A stretch of DNA of 64,000 nt from Kalaharituber pfeilii (GCA_015179045.1 WHUZ01000006.1:1736001-1800000), one strand, 5' to 3'. Positions 11,501 to 23,459 are shown, numbered from the stretch's first letter. Numbers and translations are program-made. The notes: a model not told the origin generated them from the letters alone.

Positions 11501-14500
11501 GTGTTGAAGTGGATGCTAGTTTCCTGCAGGCCACTTGAACCCAAAGAGATCATTGCTGCTGCTGCGCTGGACTCACGTATCTCTCTAACTGCGGATGTTG
11601 GCAAACAACTGCCACCAGTTAAAGTAGAGATTGTATTATCCTTTTGCGGAGGATTACTTATATGGGACCGGCAGTTGGACGTTATTCGATTTACACACCT
11701 GTCGGTCAACGAATACCTAGAAACGAAGTGGAACGTTCTCGATGCCCAACTTCATGTGGCGGAAGCCTGTTTGTGGACGCTTCAGGATCATCGCATACTG
11801 TCTTTGTCAAATAGGGAAATTGAACAAGTCAGCCCTCTATACCGATATTCAGCTACCCACTGGTTCCAACATTGCAAATCATATCAGGACGCGGTAATGT
11901 CAGCACCTGCCAAATCAGTCACAGCATTGCAGTATGCACTGGAAATCCCGTTGCTGAATAGCTTTTTGAGTTCTTTCGATAAAGCGACTCCAAGCTATGT
12001 AAAATGGGTTGATTGGCTGGACTTGCTAGACCCCATTGAAAACCATTGGTTGAAAGTCGGAGTGAAGTCAGAACCTTTGCATCCCGCTTTTGCAGCTGCG
12101 CATGGGGGGCTAGGGCAGTTGGTTAACTGGCTATGGCAGTCCAAGGATGCCGACATGAACGTTAGAAATTCAAATGGACTATCATTGTTAAATGTAGTGT
12201 GTAGAGGCGAGTACTATAACCAATGGATTGTCGAGTTCATTGTGCAGCATGGTGGTGATGTGAACTGTGTGAGCGACGAAATGTATGGAACTGCTCTAGC
12301 TGCTTGCGCGGCCAAAAGTCTATTGCAGGGCGTTTCACTGCTACTGGAGCGAGGGGCTGATATCAACCTTGTGGGCGGGGAGTATGGGACTGCATTGGCT
12401 GCTGCTGCGTACAGGGACAAATTAGAGATAGTTTCACTTCTGCTGGAGCGAGGGGCTGATATCAACCTTGTGGGCGGGGTGTATGGGACTGCATTGGCTA
12501 CTGCTGCGTACATGGGCAAATTGGAGATAGTTTCACTTCTGTTGGAGCGAGGGGCTGATATCAACCTTGTGGCGGGGTGTATGGGACTGCATTGGCTGCT
12601 TCTGCGTTGTATAACAACTTGGAGATAGTTTCACTTCTGCTGGAGCGAGGCGCTGATATCAACCTTGTGGGCGGGGTGTATGGGACTGCATTGGCTGGTG
12701 CTGCGTACAGCGGCAAATTGGAGATAGTTTCACTTCTGCTGGAGCGAGGGGCTGATATCAACCTTGTTGGCGGGGTGTGTGGGACTGCATTGGCTGCTGC
12801 GTGCCGGGGCGAATTGGAGATAGTTTCACTTCTGCTGGAGCGGGGGGCTGATATCAACCTTGTGGGCGCGAGGTATGGGACTGCATTGGCTGCAGCTGCG
12901 TATGAGGGCAAATTGGAGATAGTTTCACTTCTGCTGGAGCGAGGGGCTGATATCAACCTTGTGGGCGGGAGGTATGGGACTGCATTGGCTGCAGCTGCGT
13001 ATGGGGCAAATTGGAGATAGTTTCACTTCTGCTGGAGCGAGGGGCTGATATCAACCTTGTGGGCGGGAGGTATGGGACTGCATTGGCTGCTGCTGCGTAT
13101 AGGGACAACTTGGAGATAGTTTCACTTCTGCTGGAGCGAGGGGCTGATATCAACCTTGTGGGCGGGGAGGATAGGACTGCATTGGCTGCTGCTGCGTACA
13201 GGGCAAATTGGAGATAGTTTCACTTCTGCTGGAGCGGGGGCTGATATCAACCTTGTGGGCGGGAGTATGGGACTGCTCTGGCTGCGGCTGCCCATCAAGG
13301 CCACTTGGAGATAGTCTCACTTCTGCTGAAGCGAGGGGCTGATGTTAACCTTCTAGGTGGCAAATATGGAACTGCTCTGGCTGCTGCTGTAGCGAAGGGC
13401 AAGTTGGATTGTGCTTCACTACTGCTGGATAAAGGAGCTACTATCAACATTGTGAGTGGCAAGTATGGAACTGCTCTGGCTGCTGCTGTAGCGAAGGGCA
13501 AGTTGGATTGTGTTTCACTTCTGCTTGATCGAGGAGCTGATATCAACCGTGTGGGCGGCGGGAACTTGGGACTGCATTGGCAGGTGCTGCATACGGTGGC
13601 AACCTGGAGATAGTTTCACTTCTGCTGGATCGAGGGGCTGATGTTAACCTTCTAGGTGGCAAATATGGAACTGCTTTGGCTACTGCGGCGGCGAAGGGCA
13701 AGTTGGATTGTGTTTCACTTCTGCTTGATCGAGGAGCTGACATCAACCTTGTGGGCGGGAGGATGGGACTGCATTGGCTGTTGCTGCGTACAGGGGCAAA
13801 TTGGAGATAGTTTCACTTCTGCTGGAGCGAGGGGCTGATATCAACCTTGTGGGCGGGGAGGATGGGACTGCATTGGCTGCTGCTGCGTACAGGGGCAAAT
13901 TGGAGATAGTTTCACTTCTGCTGGAGCGGGGGCTGATATCAACCTTGTGGGCGGGGAGTATGGGACTGCTCTGGCTGCGGCTGCCCATCAAGGCCACTTG
14001 GAGATAGTCTCACTTCTGCTGAAGCGAGGGCTGATATCAACCTTGTGGGCGGGGTGTATGGGACTGCATTGGCTGCTGCTGCTGCGTGTGAAGGCAACTT
14101 GAGGATAGTTTCACTTCTGTTGGGGCGACGCGCTGATATCAACCTTGTGGGCGGGTGTATGGGACTGCATTGGCTGCTGCTGCGTGTGAAGGCAACTTGA
14201 AGACAGTTTCACTTCTGCTGGAGCGAGGGGCTGATATCAACCTTGTGGGCGGGGTGTATGGGACTGCATTGGCTGCTGCTGCGTGCCGTGGCAACCTGGA
14301 GATAGTTTCACTTCTGCTGGAGCGAGGGGCTGATATCAACCTTGTAGGTGGGAAGTATGGGACTGTATTGGCTTGTGCTACATACAGCGGCAACCTGGAG
14401 ATAGTTTCACTTCTGCTGGAGCGGGGGGCTGATATCAACCTTCTAGGTGGCAAATACGGAACTGCTCTGGCTGCTGCTGTCGCGAAGGGCAAGTTGGATT

Positions 14501-14745
14501 GTGCTTCACTACTGCTGGATAAAGGAGCTACTATCAGCATTGTGAGTGGCAAGTATGGAACTGCTCTGGCTACTGCGGCGGCGAAGGGCAAGTTGGATTG
14601 TGTTTCATTCCTGCTAGATCGAGGTGCGGATATCAACCTTATGGGTGGTGAGTATGGGAGTGCATTAGCTGCTGCTAAGAATGGGAAGCACAGAAAGGTG
14701 GTTTCACTTCTGCTTGAGCGAGGAGCTGTTGACACGGAGATTTGA
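8509..14745 (+). pseudogene. NACHT-ankyrin NOD-like receptor with a frameshifted repeat domain
   Basis: Proposed exons: 8509-9375, 9568-9802, 9832-9981, 10047-10076, 10137-10232, 10320-10493, 10563-10587, 10659-11240 and 11335-14745. The N-terminal 180 residues are polar and low-complexity. They are followed by the fungal NWD/NACHT N-terminal helical region (LWVNAFEGLPADRKAVL...). The Walker A motif LHGIPGAGKTKLV is assembled by splicing at 10494-10562; Walker B is PVIILDALDECSKD. After GMFLWVAYQL and the winged-helix-like region (LKWMLVSCRPLEPKEI) comes the ankyrin array. Such proteins are fungal NLRs implicated in non-self recognition and programmed cell death (family knowledge). Oddities: the gap at 9803-9831 is only 29 nt, so it may be a frameshift rather than an intron, and the ankyrin domain carries at least eight frameshifts, mostly at G-runs. 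It is either a pseudogene or an array with assembly errors; the remainder is well preserved. Confidence 0.8.
12283..14745 (+). repeat. Tandem ankyrin-coding array, ~25 units of 99 bp
   Basis: The 33-residue unit reads roughly GTALAAAAYRGKLEIVSL, then LLERGADINLVGGVY. Units are nearly identical at DNA level (for example the block ggagatagtttcacttctgc recurs in most), whereas a subset carries the variant KGKLDCVSLLLDRGA. The homogeneity indicates recent unit gain or gene conversion. Frame changes occur near 12570, 13010, 13205, 13238, 13560, 13770, 13930, 14030 and 14150, typically where one G is missing from GGCGGGG or GAGGGG. The last unit ends with GAVDTEI and TGA at 14743-14745. Confidence 0.9.
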
Positions 14746-15839
14746 GAGGGCATTCAGATGTCTTTCTTTTATTTTTGTTTTTTTCCCCTCTTATATCATT
14801 ATTGTATGCCGCTGCTTAAGAGCAATGATGAGATTAGTTATAATTACCAAGAAGATTTTTGGAATGAATAACAAAATATACAAGTATCAATATATCAACA
14901 CATCCGTATTCTCTCCGCCCATCTCCACCAGTCGGTCCTGTTCCCTGCCGGAGGCACTATTATCAATTCCAGTCCCCTGGAAACGTCCTCTTCCACAGCT
15001 CGCACCTAATCCAAATGTAATTTGTTTCCTCTTCCTTTTTGTAATACTGGTAATCTAGACCATTCGAGTGGTGTAGTTGTATAATACATGGAAGTTATCA
15101 CATCTGAATCGTAGCAATTGATCAATTTGCAACAGGAACGTAGGCTGGTTTGATCGCCACTGTGGTACAGTTGGGCCTGGACCTAGAAGAGTGCTTCCTC
15201 GTCTCCTAAAGTGACCTGATGGTCTTTTTTTTTCGCGCGTGTCGTCACATAGAGTACAAAGTACGTGCCATGCTCGACTAGTGCTTGTAGCATTTGAGTC
15301 AAACTTCCAGTTTCTATTTCTCGCATTTTCTAAAGGTTTCTCTCATTTTAATTTGAGCAACATGGGCATGTACGTGCAAGATATATCTATACTTACAAAG
15401 CTACTGATGTATAAGGTAGAGAAAGTGATAATGGCCACCAACGAATATAGTAGTATGGAGTCGAAAAGGTGAAGTATCTCGATCCTTCTGTAACGCCTAC
15501 TTAGATGAATGATTTGGTGTTGTAATGCCGGAGCTCAAGCTTGCTAGTAGCGCCGTCCCCGCCGCTGCTGCTGCTGCTGCTATATCCGTCCCAAGTACAA
15601 AGCAGTAAACCGAGCATAAACCTCTTATTTTATCGCACATCGAGTCATTACCTAATATAGAATGCACCCTATGGGGTACCAAAATGTTAACTAACAGGTA
15701 CATCAAAGTAGTGAAAGAAAGCGGATATCGGGTAACATAAACAGCTTAATAAAAGGAGCGCAAAAAAGTAAAATCTAAGCTAAAGGTGTTGTTGTTGCGG
15801 GCGGATATGCTATGAGATTATGGCAGGGACCCATATATA
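14746..15839. other. Intergenic region downstream of the receptor
   Basis: No gene is recognised. There is a T-rich stretch just after the stop that could serve the 3' end, and a (GCT)n microsatellite at about 15561-15582 that produces a spurious poly-Ala frame on the minus strand. Confidence 0.4.
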
Positions 15840-17584
15840 GAGTTCTTCACCTAGAAACCGATCATCGCCGGGAAACCGATCAAGTCCATTAACTTACATA
15901 CAGAGCTGCTGTGAATGCAAATGACACTCAAGTGGCCTCAAATTAAAGCCAGAGCATGGGAGAACATGGTAAATTATGTTCTGCACTTTCTTTTCCCAGC
16001 TTGTTGCATCTGAGGGGTGCCATATACTGCAATATATGCAACCCTATTCTAGCGTATACTTTTGAGTCACCATATGTGAATGAGATTACCTGAGGCTTTT
16101 GCATCTCAATATATCCTCTGTTGCTTATGCTAAGTAAGTATACCAAGTTTTGTGATCATTGGACTTATCAGTACAGAGTCACTACCATGTCAAAAAATAC
16201 ATTTTCGCTTAGTTAGATTGATAGTAGTGTTGAGCTATTATTTGATGAGAAAGATGCACAGAGACTTTGTAAAGCTATATAATTGTAATACATGCATAGG
16301 GAAATGTTTTTTGAATAGATTGCAGCATTGACAAATAGTCGGGGCAGTTGAGCACTACAAGATATACATATATGTAAAATCCTAACTTCCTCACATAGTA
16401 CGTAGCAGTGTATGCCCAATATGAGTCGCTAGAGGTTTAGAAACATGCCTTAGCACTGTCATACTATTGCTTGCAAGCTTATGTAGGATATACATGACTC
16501 CATTAGATCCTATAGGACTACTATAACCGCACCAGTGAGTAAGTATCGAATGTGTATTATAAGCAGTGAATAATATACATATTATACTTATAGGACTAAT
16601 ACCTATGAGATACATGGCAGTGGAAATAAGTTTACTAGTCAAGTCTCATATTGTCCTTAATACAGTATAATTCCGTATGGTATAGACCCTTATTAGTATA
16701 GAAATGAATACTTCAACAGTATAAGTAATAGAGATAGTACGCACAGAGAATTAACCTCTACCAGGTGAAAAAGAAACTTGACCAGCAATTCTAACTAGTT
16801 CTTCTTAGCAGTTCATATCACCTTTACGATAGCAGCACATTTTACTGCTGTCACATAGCGCATGCATGGAATATACATATGCATATATATTCGATATGTA
16901 GTGCTCATTCTGAGTCAGCCCTTTAGCACCCCATCGAGTGATAGCAGTGCCGGTGATAGTATATGAAGCTAGCAGACTATGTTTCCGAACCTCTAGTGAC
17001 CAATATTAGCATACACTGCTACGTACTATGTGAGGAAGTTAGGATTTTACATATATGTATATCTTGTAGTGCTCAACTGCCCCGACTATTTGTCAATGCT
17101 GCAATCTATTCAAAAAACATTTCCCTATGCATGTATTACAATTATATAGCTTTACAAAGTCTCTGTGCATCTTTCTCATCAAATAATAGCTCAACACTAC
17201 TATCAATCTAACTAAGCGAAAATGTATTTTTTGACATGGTAGTGACTCTGTACTGATAAGTCCAATGATCACAAAACTTGGTATACTTACTTAGCATAAG
17301 CAACAGAGGATATATTGAGATGCAAAAGCCTCAGGTAATCTCATTCACATATGGTGACTCAAAAGTATACGCTAGAATAGGGTTGCATATATTGCAGTAT
17401 ATGGCACCCCTCAGATGCAACAAGCTGGGAAAAGAAAGTGCAGAACATAATTTACCATGTTCTCCCATGCTCTGGCTTTAATTTGAGGCCACTTGAGTGT
17501 CATTTGCATTCACAGCAGCTCTGTATGTAAGTTAATGGACTTGATCGGTTTCCCGGTGATGATCGGTTTCTAGGTGAAGCACTC
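15840..17584. mobile_element. Palindromic TA-flanked element with ~600-bp inverted arms
   Basis: 15840-16445 is the near-perfect reverse complement of about 16976-17584; the spacer is about 530 bp. The ends read GAGTTCTTCACCTAG and CTAGGTGAAGCACTC and both sides are flanked by TA (15838-15839, 17585-17586), as expected for Tc1/mariner/pogo insertion. The motif GAAACCGATC occurs twice near each end. No transposase is present: the identical small frames on both arms are mirror images and not genes. The subterminal block around CTCAAATTAAAGCCAGAG is shared with the element at 35989-37122. Confidence 0.85.
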
Positions 17585-17680
17585 TACCCGATTCTGGTTA
17601 CTTAGAGACAACCATCTGCGTTACATACTCGCACACTACGTACGTACCCAATGTACCCAAAGTACCTTCTGGCCCTGGGG

Positions 17681-17950
17681 CTAGCCCAAATCGAACGATT
17701 CCTGTGCTGGATCGCCCTGTACGCCATCCTGTCTCCACACTTTCTCCTTACGTCCTCCTAGTGCTTCCAGAGTACTCACACCCCGTTCTTGTCCTTCCTC
17801 TTGTGACTCTCCAATTGCAACTTCCTGCGCTCGGACACTATATGCTGTGGTATCGACCCACCCCCCCATAGACCCTCCTCTTCCACATGGTTCTGCCTTT
17901 CCCGGCCCGTAGTCGGGTGAAGTTGTTAACGGCCCTCCCTCCCACACCAT
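17681..17950 (-). pseudogene. LINE family A, 3' end of ORF2
   Basis: The minus-strand frame ends LEALGGRKEKVWRQDG, then VQGDPAQESFDLG and a stop at 17681. It matches the C-terminus of the LINE at 53168-55531 (WKQEGVEGDPVEYWFACLDLG region). It is 5'-truncated and lacks the 3' hairpin/poly(A). Confidence 0.6.
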
Positions 17951-18149
17951 CTTATGAACTTGTCTCAGCTAAAGCCGGCTTTCTCTCTCTCTCTCTTCAC
18001 CTCTGGACCAATGCGAGATAGGAAAGAGAGTAGTTCTATTCGACTCGCTCGTTGATCTTGAGAGTTCTACTTGTCTGTCTACATGATTTCTTCAGGCCTC
18101 TTTAGACCCTGGCCAGACTTGGCTCGCCACCTGCATTCCTAATTTGGTT

Positions 18150-18259
18150 TAATTCCGTAGTTAGGTGTTCCAAACCTGGCCCGGGTATATGGGTCCCTGC
18201 CATAGACTGATAGCCTGTATGCGGGGTTACGTGAATAAAAAAAAAAAAAAAAAAAAAAA
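18150..18259 (+). mobile_element. LINE family A 3' terminus with poly(A)
   Basis: From ATTCCGTAGTTAG onward this 110-bp piece matches 55580-55690, including the 3' hairpin (stem CCCTGC/GCGGGG) and GTTACGTGAATA followed by about 22 A. No coding sequence accompanies it: either an extreme 5' truncation or a short passenger. No target duplication was found. Confidence 0.65.
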
Positions 18260-18748
18260 TCCGGCAAAACTGGCCATTTTGGGCAATGCCGCCCAAATCG
18301 GCCAGTTCTGGGTTAGCCGAATTCCTTGTGCGACCTTATTCGGGTGGGGAGTTGATTTCCTACAACTCTTGCCCCAGACCGCTCTATGTATGGGCTGCCC
18401 ATCGAATCTAGTTCTAATATCTCGGACCCTTCTTTCGCTCTCTCATCAGCTTTCTCATTCACCTCAATACCAACGCGCGCCTTCGCCTAAGCCAGCCTCA
18501 GAGCCCCAGCGTCCCTCAGCCTCCGCCTCCTCCCACTATTAGTTCCACCACGTATGCAGATCTGCAGTCCTCACGTTGCCATCTGCCCACCTTCTTGATG
18601 GCTGTAATTGGTGCCTGAGACTCCGCCAGCAGCGCTGAAGTGGGGGCTGAAAGGGGACGTATTTTATCTGTTTCATCTTGATTTCTTAGTTCTTCATTAT
18701 CACCGGGGTCATCGGGGCATTTCCTTAATTTCTTATGTACCTAATCTC
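18260..18748. other. Unassigned stretch
   Basis: There is no convincing gene. Around 18268-18310 lies an imperfect palindrome (CTGGCC...TTTTGGGC and GCCCAAA..GGCCAG). The Ser/Pro-rich frame ending at 18542 could be a relic of a LINE ORF1, but I cannot support that. Confidence 0.3.
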
Positions 18749-18805
18749 ACCATAGCCCGTCGGGCGGCATGTGAGTAATGATATTTTTTTTTTTTTTTTT
18801 TTTTT
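18749..18805 (+). mobile_element. Hairpin-only retroposon-like unit, family B, with a T tail
   Basis: The core ACCATAGCCCGTCGGGCGGC and the following GTGAGTAATGATAT match the family-B 3' terminus with its hairpin GCCC-GT-CGGGC. Unlike the other copies the tail is 22 T on the same strand, where A is expected. No target duplication is visible. Confidence 0.5.
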
Positions 18806-18999
18806 CGTATCCGAACTGACAGAAGCTTCGGTCGAAGTGGAATGCTGTTGTCCTCAGTGATGGAAACAACATGCGCCATTGTCTGCCATGTGCTATGTCC
18901 TACCTTCTTTAGCCACCCTGCTCAAAAATTGGGTGTCTTTAGATTCCCTACTACGAGAGCATCTTGACTGTCTTCTATCCAGGAACCTGTTCACTGAAA

Positions 19000-21133
19000 C
19001 CCCCCTTTTGCAATGAGGGGTATCGTCCCCGTTTGCTGAGCCCAAATATCCTGTAAGTCAGTCCTAAAGACTCTCTAGTTGATAGCTGAAGTCCCTGGGT
19101 TTCACCTGGACATTATCTTTACTCGCCCACCACCTAGACCACTCTTTTGTTCTCCCCTCGATCTACTTAGCACCTAAAGTGCTGTATTGATTGCCTCCAG
19201 GTGTTTCGTCAATTCCTCTTTCCACTTCTTGTCTGTGGGGCCTAACACAGCTTCTCTCTGCAGTGAGGCCATCACCCATTTGTGAGCCTTGGTGGTCCCT
19301 ACCACCTGCCAATTCTCTCCCCTTGCACTGACCTTCCCTGCTGCTCTGCCCCGGATGGCTTCCCTGGCTATTTACGCCTTCCTGGCTGCGTATTGCACCT
19401 CCTCCTTCCCCTTCTTCTCCCCTTCTGCTGCCTCGTTTTCTGCTGGAACTCCCTAGCCGTTACCACTTTCTTCATGGCTTCAGTTTCTACTTCGAAGGCT
19501 GCGGTATTGGCAGCTTGTGGCATCTCCGGCCTCTGTCTGTCCCGGTCCGTAGCTTTTTGGGCCTACATCTCGCTCTTTTCACGCTCAAACGTATCCTTTT
19601 CCCTTGTGCTCTGGCTTTCGCGAGTCCGTTCTCGACTTACCTCTCCAATTCCGTCTTGCAGTTTCTCCTTCTACTATCCTCCTACTTCCTTCTGGCGGTA
19701 TCGTTTTCGTCGATGCGGGCGACCCTGAGCCTCACCATATTGCTCATGAGACTCTCTTCCACACTCTTGAGCCTGTAACTCGCTGCATTCATCTCGCTAA
19801 GACGTGAATTTTTTTGGCTCTTTCACCAGTCATCATACTCTCAGAGTAGGCGCATCTTGGCCTGCGCCAGAGGCCCCCCCATGCTCTCATTCTGTCTTCC
19901 AGCTCCCCCCATCCCCTGCTGACAGCTCCCTTGCGGTGCTCAATGATTTCGCCTCACCGTGCTGTGGCCTCGCCCACAGCTGTAGCACCCCTACCCGCCT
20001 CTGCCCTTGCGCTTCTCCCAGTCGCTCTTGACCTCGTTCTTCACTACTGTGTTTCACCACATATCGACGCACACCACAATTTGAGGCACTTTCCCACCAA
20101 AACTGAGCGAATGAGAAACGTGTATATCCCCACGCACAGAACCTACATTTCTATGCGCCTTTCAGGAGGCTTAAAGCAAGCATCTTTCTGCAGATCCTGC
20201 ATCTCTACTTTTTAAAAAAAGTAATTATGAATGAATTATATCTCTGCACATTTTCACATAAATCTTGGCATATAATTTTCCGGTAAAATTGCAGATATGG
20301 AAATCTACCCACTGCACCTGCAATTAATTCAATAAAAATATTTAAATGTTTCATTTGGATAACATATCCCTATGGAGATATACATGAATGGCATTAACAT
20401 AATACTTGAAGTAATTGTTGAGCTGTTCAAAATATTTTCATTCCTATAGAAATATTGCATATGAATGGTATTGGAAGAGCACCTGAAAATATATATCAGC
20501 ATGCCAACTATGCAATATATCAAAATGGACTGAATAAAATTAAGTGAATCAATATACAACTAGGGGAGGCCCTTGGATCACAAGACAATTGCCATTGGTG
20601 TGATAGTGCTAAAAAGGAGTAGTATGTTCAGTCCGCTGAAATATTGTATGAGAATCCCATACAAATAGATGCCAAGACATTGTTACAAATTTTGCGGTGC
20701 CATAATTTCTTGAGAATGCTTTCTTTGAGCAGGCAGAGGTGCTAAACAAGTATTTATTTAGTGTCTCTAAATTGTGCTTCCAAAATTCTGCTCTAGTGGT
20801 TGAGGTACACGCTCTTCTCCATGGGTAGATTTGGTGGGAAAGTGCGTCGAATTGTGGTGTGCCTCGAGATGTGGTGAAACACAGTAGTCTAGAATCTGGG
20901 CCTCGCTTCTGTTTTCTCGTTGCGTCGCTCTGTGTCGTCGACATGCGCGCGTCAAAGTCCACTTCCATCCTCTCCTCAACTGCCCTTTCTAGGTCTGCGG
21001 CTGCACTCTCGCCCTCAGTCCCTTCAGCCGCCGCTGACGAGCGCATCCTTAATTTGGCTCTGGTCTCTCGCTGGAGTTCAGGATGCACTTTTCGTCGCCG
21101 GAGCAGGAACTGTTGAAGAGTCATTGAACGCAC
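19000..21133 (-). pseudogene. Gag-like/LINE ORF1-like relic, split by a TIR element
   Basis: On the minus strand a Glu/Arg-rich region (LERAVEERMEVDFDARMSTT) is followed by ATQRENRSEAQIL up to 20885, then continues after the TIR element at 20046 as VKNEVKSDWEKRKGRGG and CYSCGRGHSTVRRNH, a zinc-knuckle-like motif. Removing the element with one TA copy rejoins the frame as ATT CTA GTG AAG. Further downstream (19500-19300) charged, coiled-coil-like sequence continues with stops. The layout, coiled coil then knuckle, suits a retrotransposon ORF1/gag. Several frameshifts and stops show it is dead. Limits are approximate. Confidence 0.45.
20047..20884. mobile_element. 838-bp TIR element flanked by TA
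   Basis: The terminal inverted repeats are at least 70 bp (left CTGTGTTTCACCACAT..., right its reverse complement), flanked by TA at 20045-20046 and 20885-20886. There is no transposase. Related copies lie at 39559-40391 and, decayed, at 7430-7970. The TA target and the TIR-only structure suggest a non-autonomous Tc1/mariner/pogo element. Confidence 0.8.
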
Positions 21134-21240
21134 GTGATAGACTTGTCACTTATTCATGGGGCTTTGAATATCTTTGGAATTTTCTTACGATTTGAAACTA
21201 GAAAACAATACATTGAATTCAGGTATGTATACTGTGTTCT

Positions 21241-21367
21241 ACCGGGATATTGCGCATAACCGGGATGTTGCGCATAACCGGGATATTGCGCATAACCGGG
21301 ATATTGCGCATAACCGGGATATTGCGCATAACCGGGATATTGCGCATAACCGGGATATTGCGCATTT
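21241..21367. repeat. Seven tandem 18-bp terminal units of pogo 1
   Basis: The unit is AACCGGGATATTGCGCAT; the second copy has G instead of A (GGATGTTGCGC). The opposite terminus at 23478-23512 has only two units. These are probably transposase-binding sites amplified by slippage. Confidence 0.85.
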
Positions 21368-21763
21368 TCGGGTGACTAATAAATGACTTGTCAAAAATTC
21401 AACGACTTGTTCAATTGACTTCAAATTAAATACAATGCATCTAGATACATGTAGAAACCTATTTCAGACCTCGTTTAAGCACACAGAAATTTTTCAGGTG
21501 GGGTGATTTTGGTAACATACCTATTTGGGAAGGACAGACACTTGAAGGTCTAACTTTTGCAGAATCATTTCCTAAGTCTCACAGCCATCGTGGTAGATGC
21601 TCTTGTGGGTCTAGATGGTGGGTGCGAAGTAGGAAAGAGCTGGCGTCTTGTGGGCGGAAGTGGTGTCTGAACAACTATAGTATCCAAAGTGGTATCTGAG
21701 GCAGCATCAGATGTTTCAGAGTCATCTGTATCAGACCAGGCTTCTGGTGACTCTGAAGCAATT

Positions 21764-23366
21764 CTAGCTTGTTTGCGAGTACGTTGGGATGGTTGACGCT
21801 TGTTTTTGGCCTGTGGTTGCTGTGACTTCGGCTTGGATGTTCTTTTTTTTTTTCGGTTTTTGCTTCTTTTGCTCTTCCATCTCTAGCTGCTTCTTGAGCC
21901 TGATAATATCCTTTCCAGTGATGGGCCCAATGACTGGAAGACGTCTTTGGTCCTTTGTCTTGAGTTTTTTACCACGCCTCTTGAGTTTCATATTGATATC
22001 TCTCTCAATATCAACCTCAGTCATTGCTCCTAATGCTGCTGATGAGAGTTTAAGAAATGACTTTTTGATTTCTGACTGAGAGGCATTTGGAAGTCGTTGA
22101 ATGAAGCGAATGGTACGTCTTTTGAGTGCTTTTGGTGTCCTAGGAGTATAGACACTATGGGAGGATATTGGACGTACTGGAGAGAGGTATTTTTCGATAG
22201 CTGTATGTTGCATATTGCAAGGGGGATTCTATAGTTGCTAGGATATATTCCAGTCCCTGCCCATCCAGACTTGATATTCTGCTCCGTAAAAGCACGCTCT
22301 CGAGCTGTCTTAAGCATTGGCCAAAAATTTCCTTTTCTAATAATATCAAAATTCTCTCTAGTAAAGGTATCCACCTCTTGACTATAGGCATGTTGTAGAG
22401 GTGCAAATAACCCAACATCTAAAGGCTGTAGAAGATGCGTTGAGTGTGGGAGAAGACAAAACACTAACATATTATGCTCCAGACACCATGAAAGAAATTC
22501 CCAAGAGCAATGAGAGGCATGTCCATCTAGAAACAATACAAGACGATGAGTTTTTTTAGACAATTTCGTTGCTAGGGGGTAAAAATGATTCTGCAAATAG
22601 TCTTGACCGATTTTATTATCTGTCCATCCCTTAGGTGAGTGGTTAAATCTTGCTTCCTTATCCTCTGGAGTTATGCCTGCATACCATCCTGCTACATGAG
22701 TTTTTCCTTTATATATAATATATGCAGGTAATGCTTTACCGGCTGCATTAATTGTCTCAATATCTGTAATTGTTTCTCTGTTTCCATCCACCCTCTTTCG
22801 CACATGCTTTCTCCCAGCTCTACAAATCACTTTGCATTTGCTTCCTCTTCCTAACATAAACCCTTTCTCATCCATATTCCATATATTCTCTGCGGGTATC
22901 TTATTCCTTGCTATCACTTTTTGCGCTGCCTGAATAAACCTTTTTACCACTTCCGGATTATTTGCTGCTGCCCGCTGGCGCTCCTGAGCTGTTGCTAACT
23001 TCTGCTTGACCTCTGGATGTCTTTTCACAAACCTGCGTACCCAATTTTTACCTAAATCTTGCTTAATACCCCCTTACATTTAATTATTAAACTAGTAGCA
23101 ATCTCTCTCAAAGTTTCTATCTCAATAGGAAATCCCATATCATCCATTCGCTCAAGATATCTTACCACTGCCTTCTCCTGCTCTTTATCGAGGTGCTGCT
23201 GACTCTCATGACTAACTTTACGAGTAGTAGTCTTCCCCTTATATCTATTTCTCACTGTAGCTTCAGCTAGTCCTAAAAAGTCTGCTGCTCTCCGAACTGA
23301 CTTGAACTTACTATCTTTAAGGCCCTTAATAGCCTCCTGGATTTTCGCTTCTTGATCTTTTGCCAT
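21764..23366 (-). pseudogene. pogo/Tigger-like DDE transposase, frameshifted
   Basis: The ATG is at 23366 (MAKDQEAKIQEAIKGLKDSK). A helix-turn-helix with FKSVRRAADFLGLAEATVR is followed by a CENP-B-like segment. A frame change near 23065 at a five-G run leads into KQDLGKNWVRRFVKRHPEVK. The catalytic DDE/D residues are visible as IWNMDEKGF, LVLFLDGHASHCSWEF and LLQPLDVGLFAPLQ. Near 22213 the frame shifts again into HTAIEKYLSPVRP and a Lys-rich C-terminus ending at 21764. The family cuts and pastes at TA. At least two frameshifts make this copy unlikely to be active, though its sequence is otherwise well preserved. Confidence 0.82.
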
Positions 23367-23459
23367 GGCTGGGTTCTATAGACCTCCGGGAATGATTGTT
23401 GTTGTGTTGCTGTGCCCCACAATGCCCCACAACTGTAGTGTTATCAAGTAAACGCGCTA

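Noticed and set aside
12214..14753. Long open frames on the minus strand across the ankyrin array (repeating SAPRSSRSETISNLP)
   Set aside because: Shadow of the tandem 99-bp repeat on the coding strand; no independent start, motif or codon signal.
15943..17481. Pairs of identical small ORFs on opposite strands
   Set aside because: Mirror images caused by the inverted arms of the palindromic element; no motif or start context supports them.
21241..21367. CRISPR-like direct repeats
   Set aside because: Contiguous 18-bp units with no spacers, forming the end of a TA-flanked DNA transposon in a eukaryotic genome.
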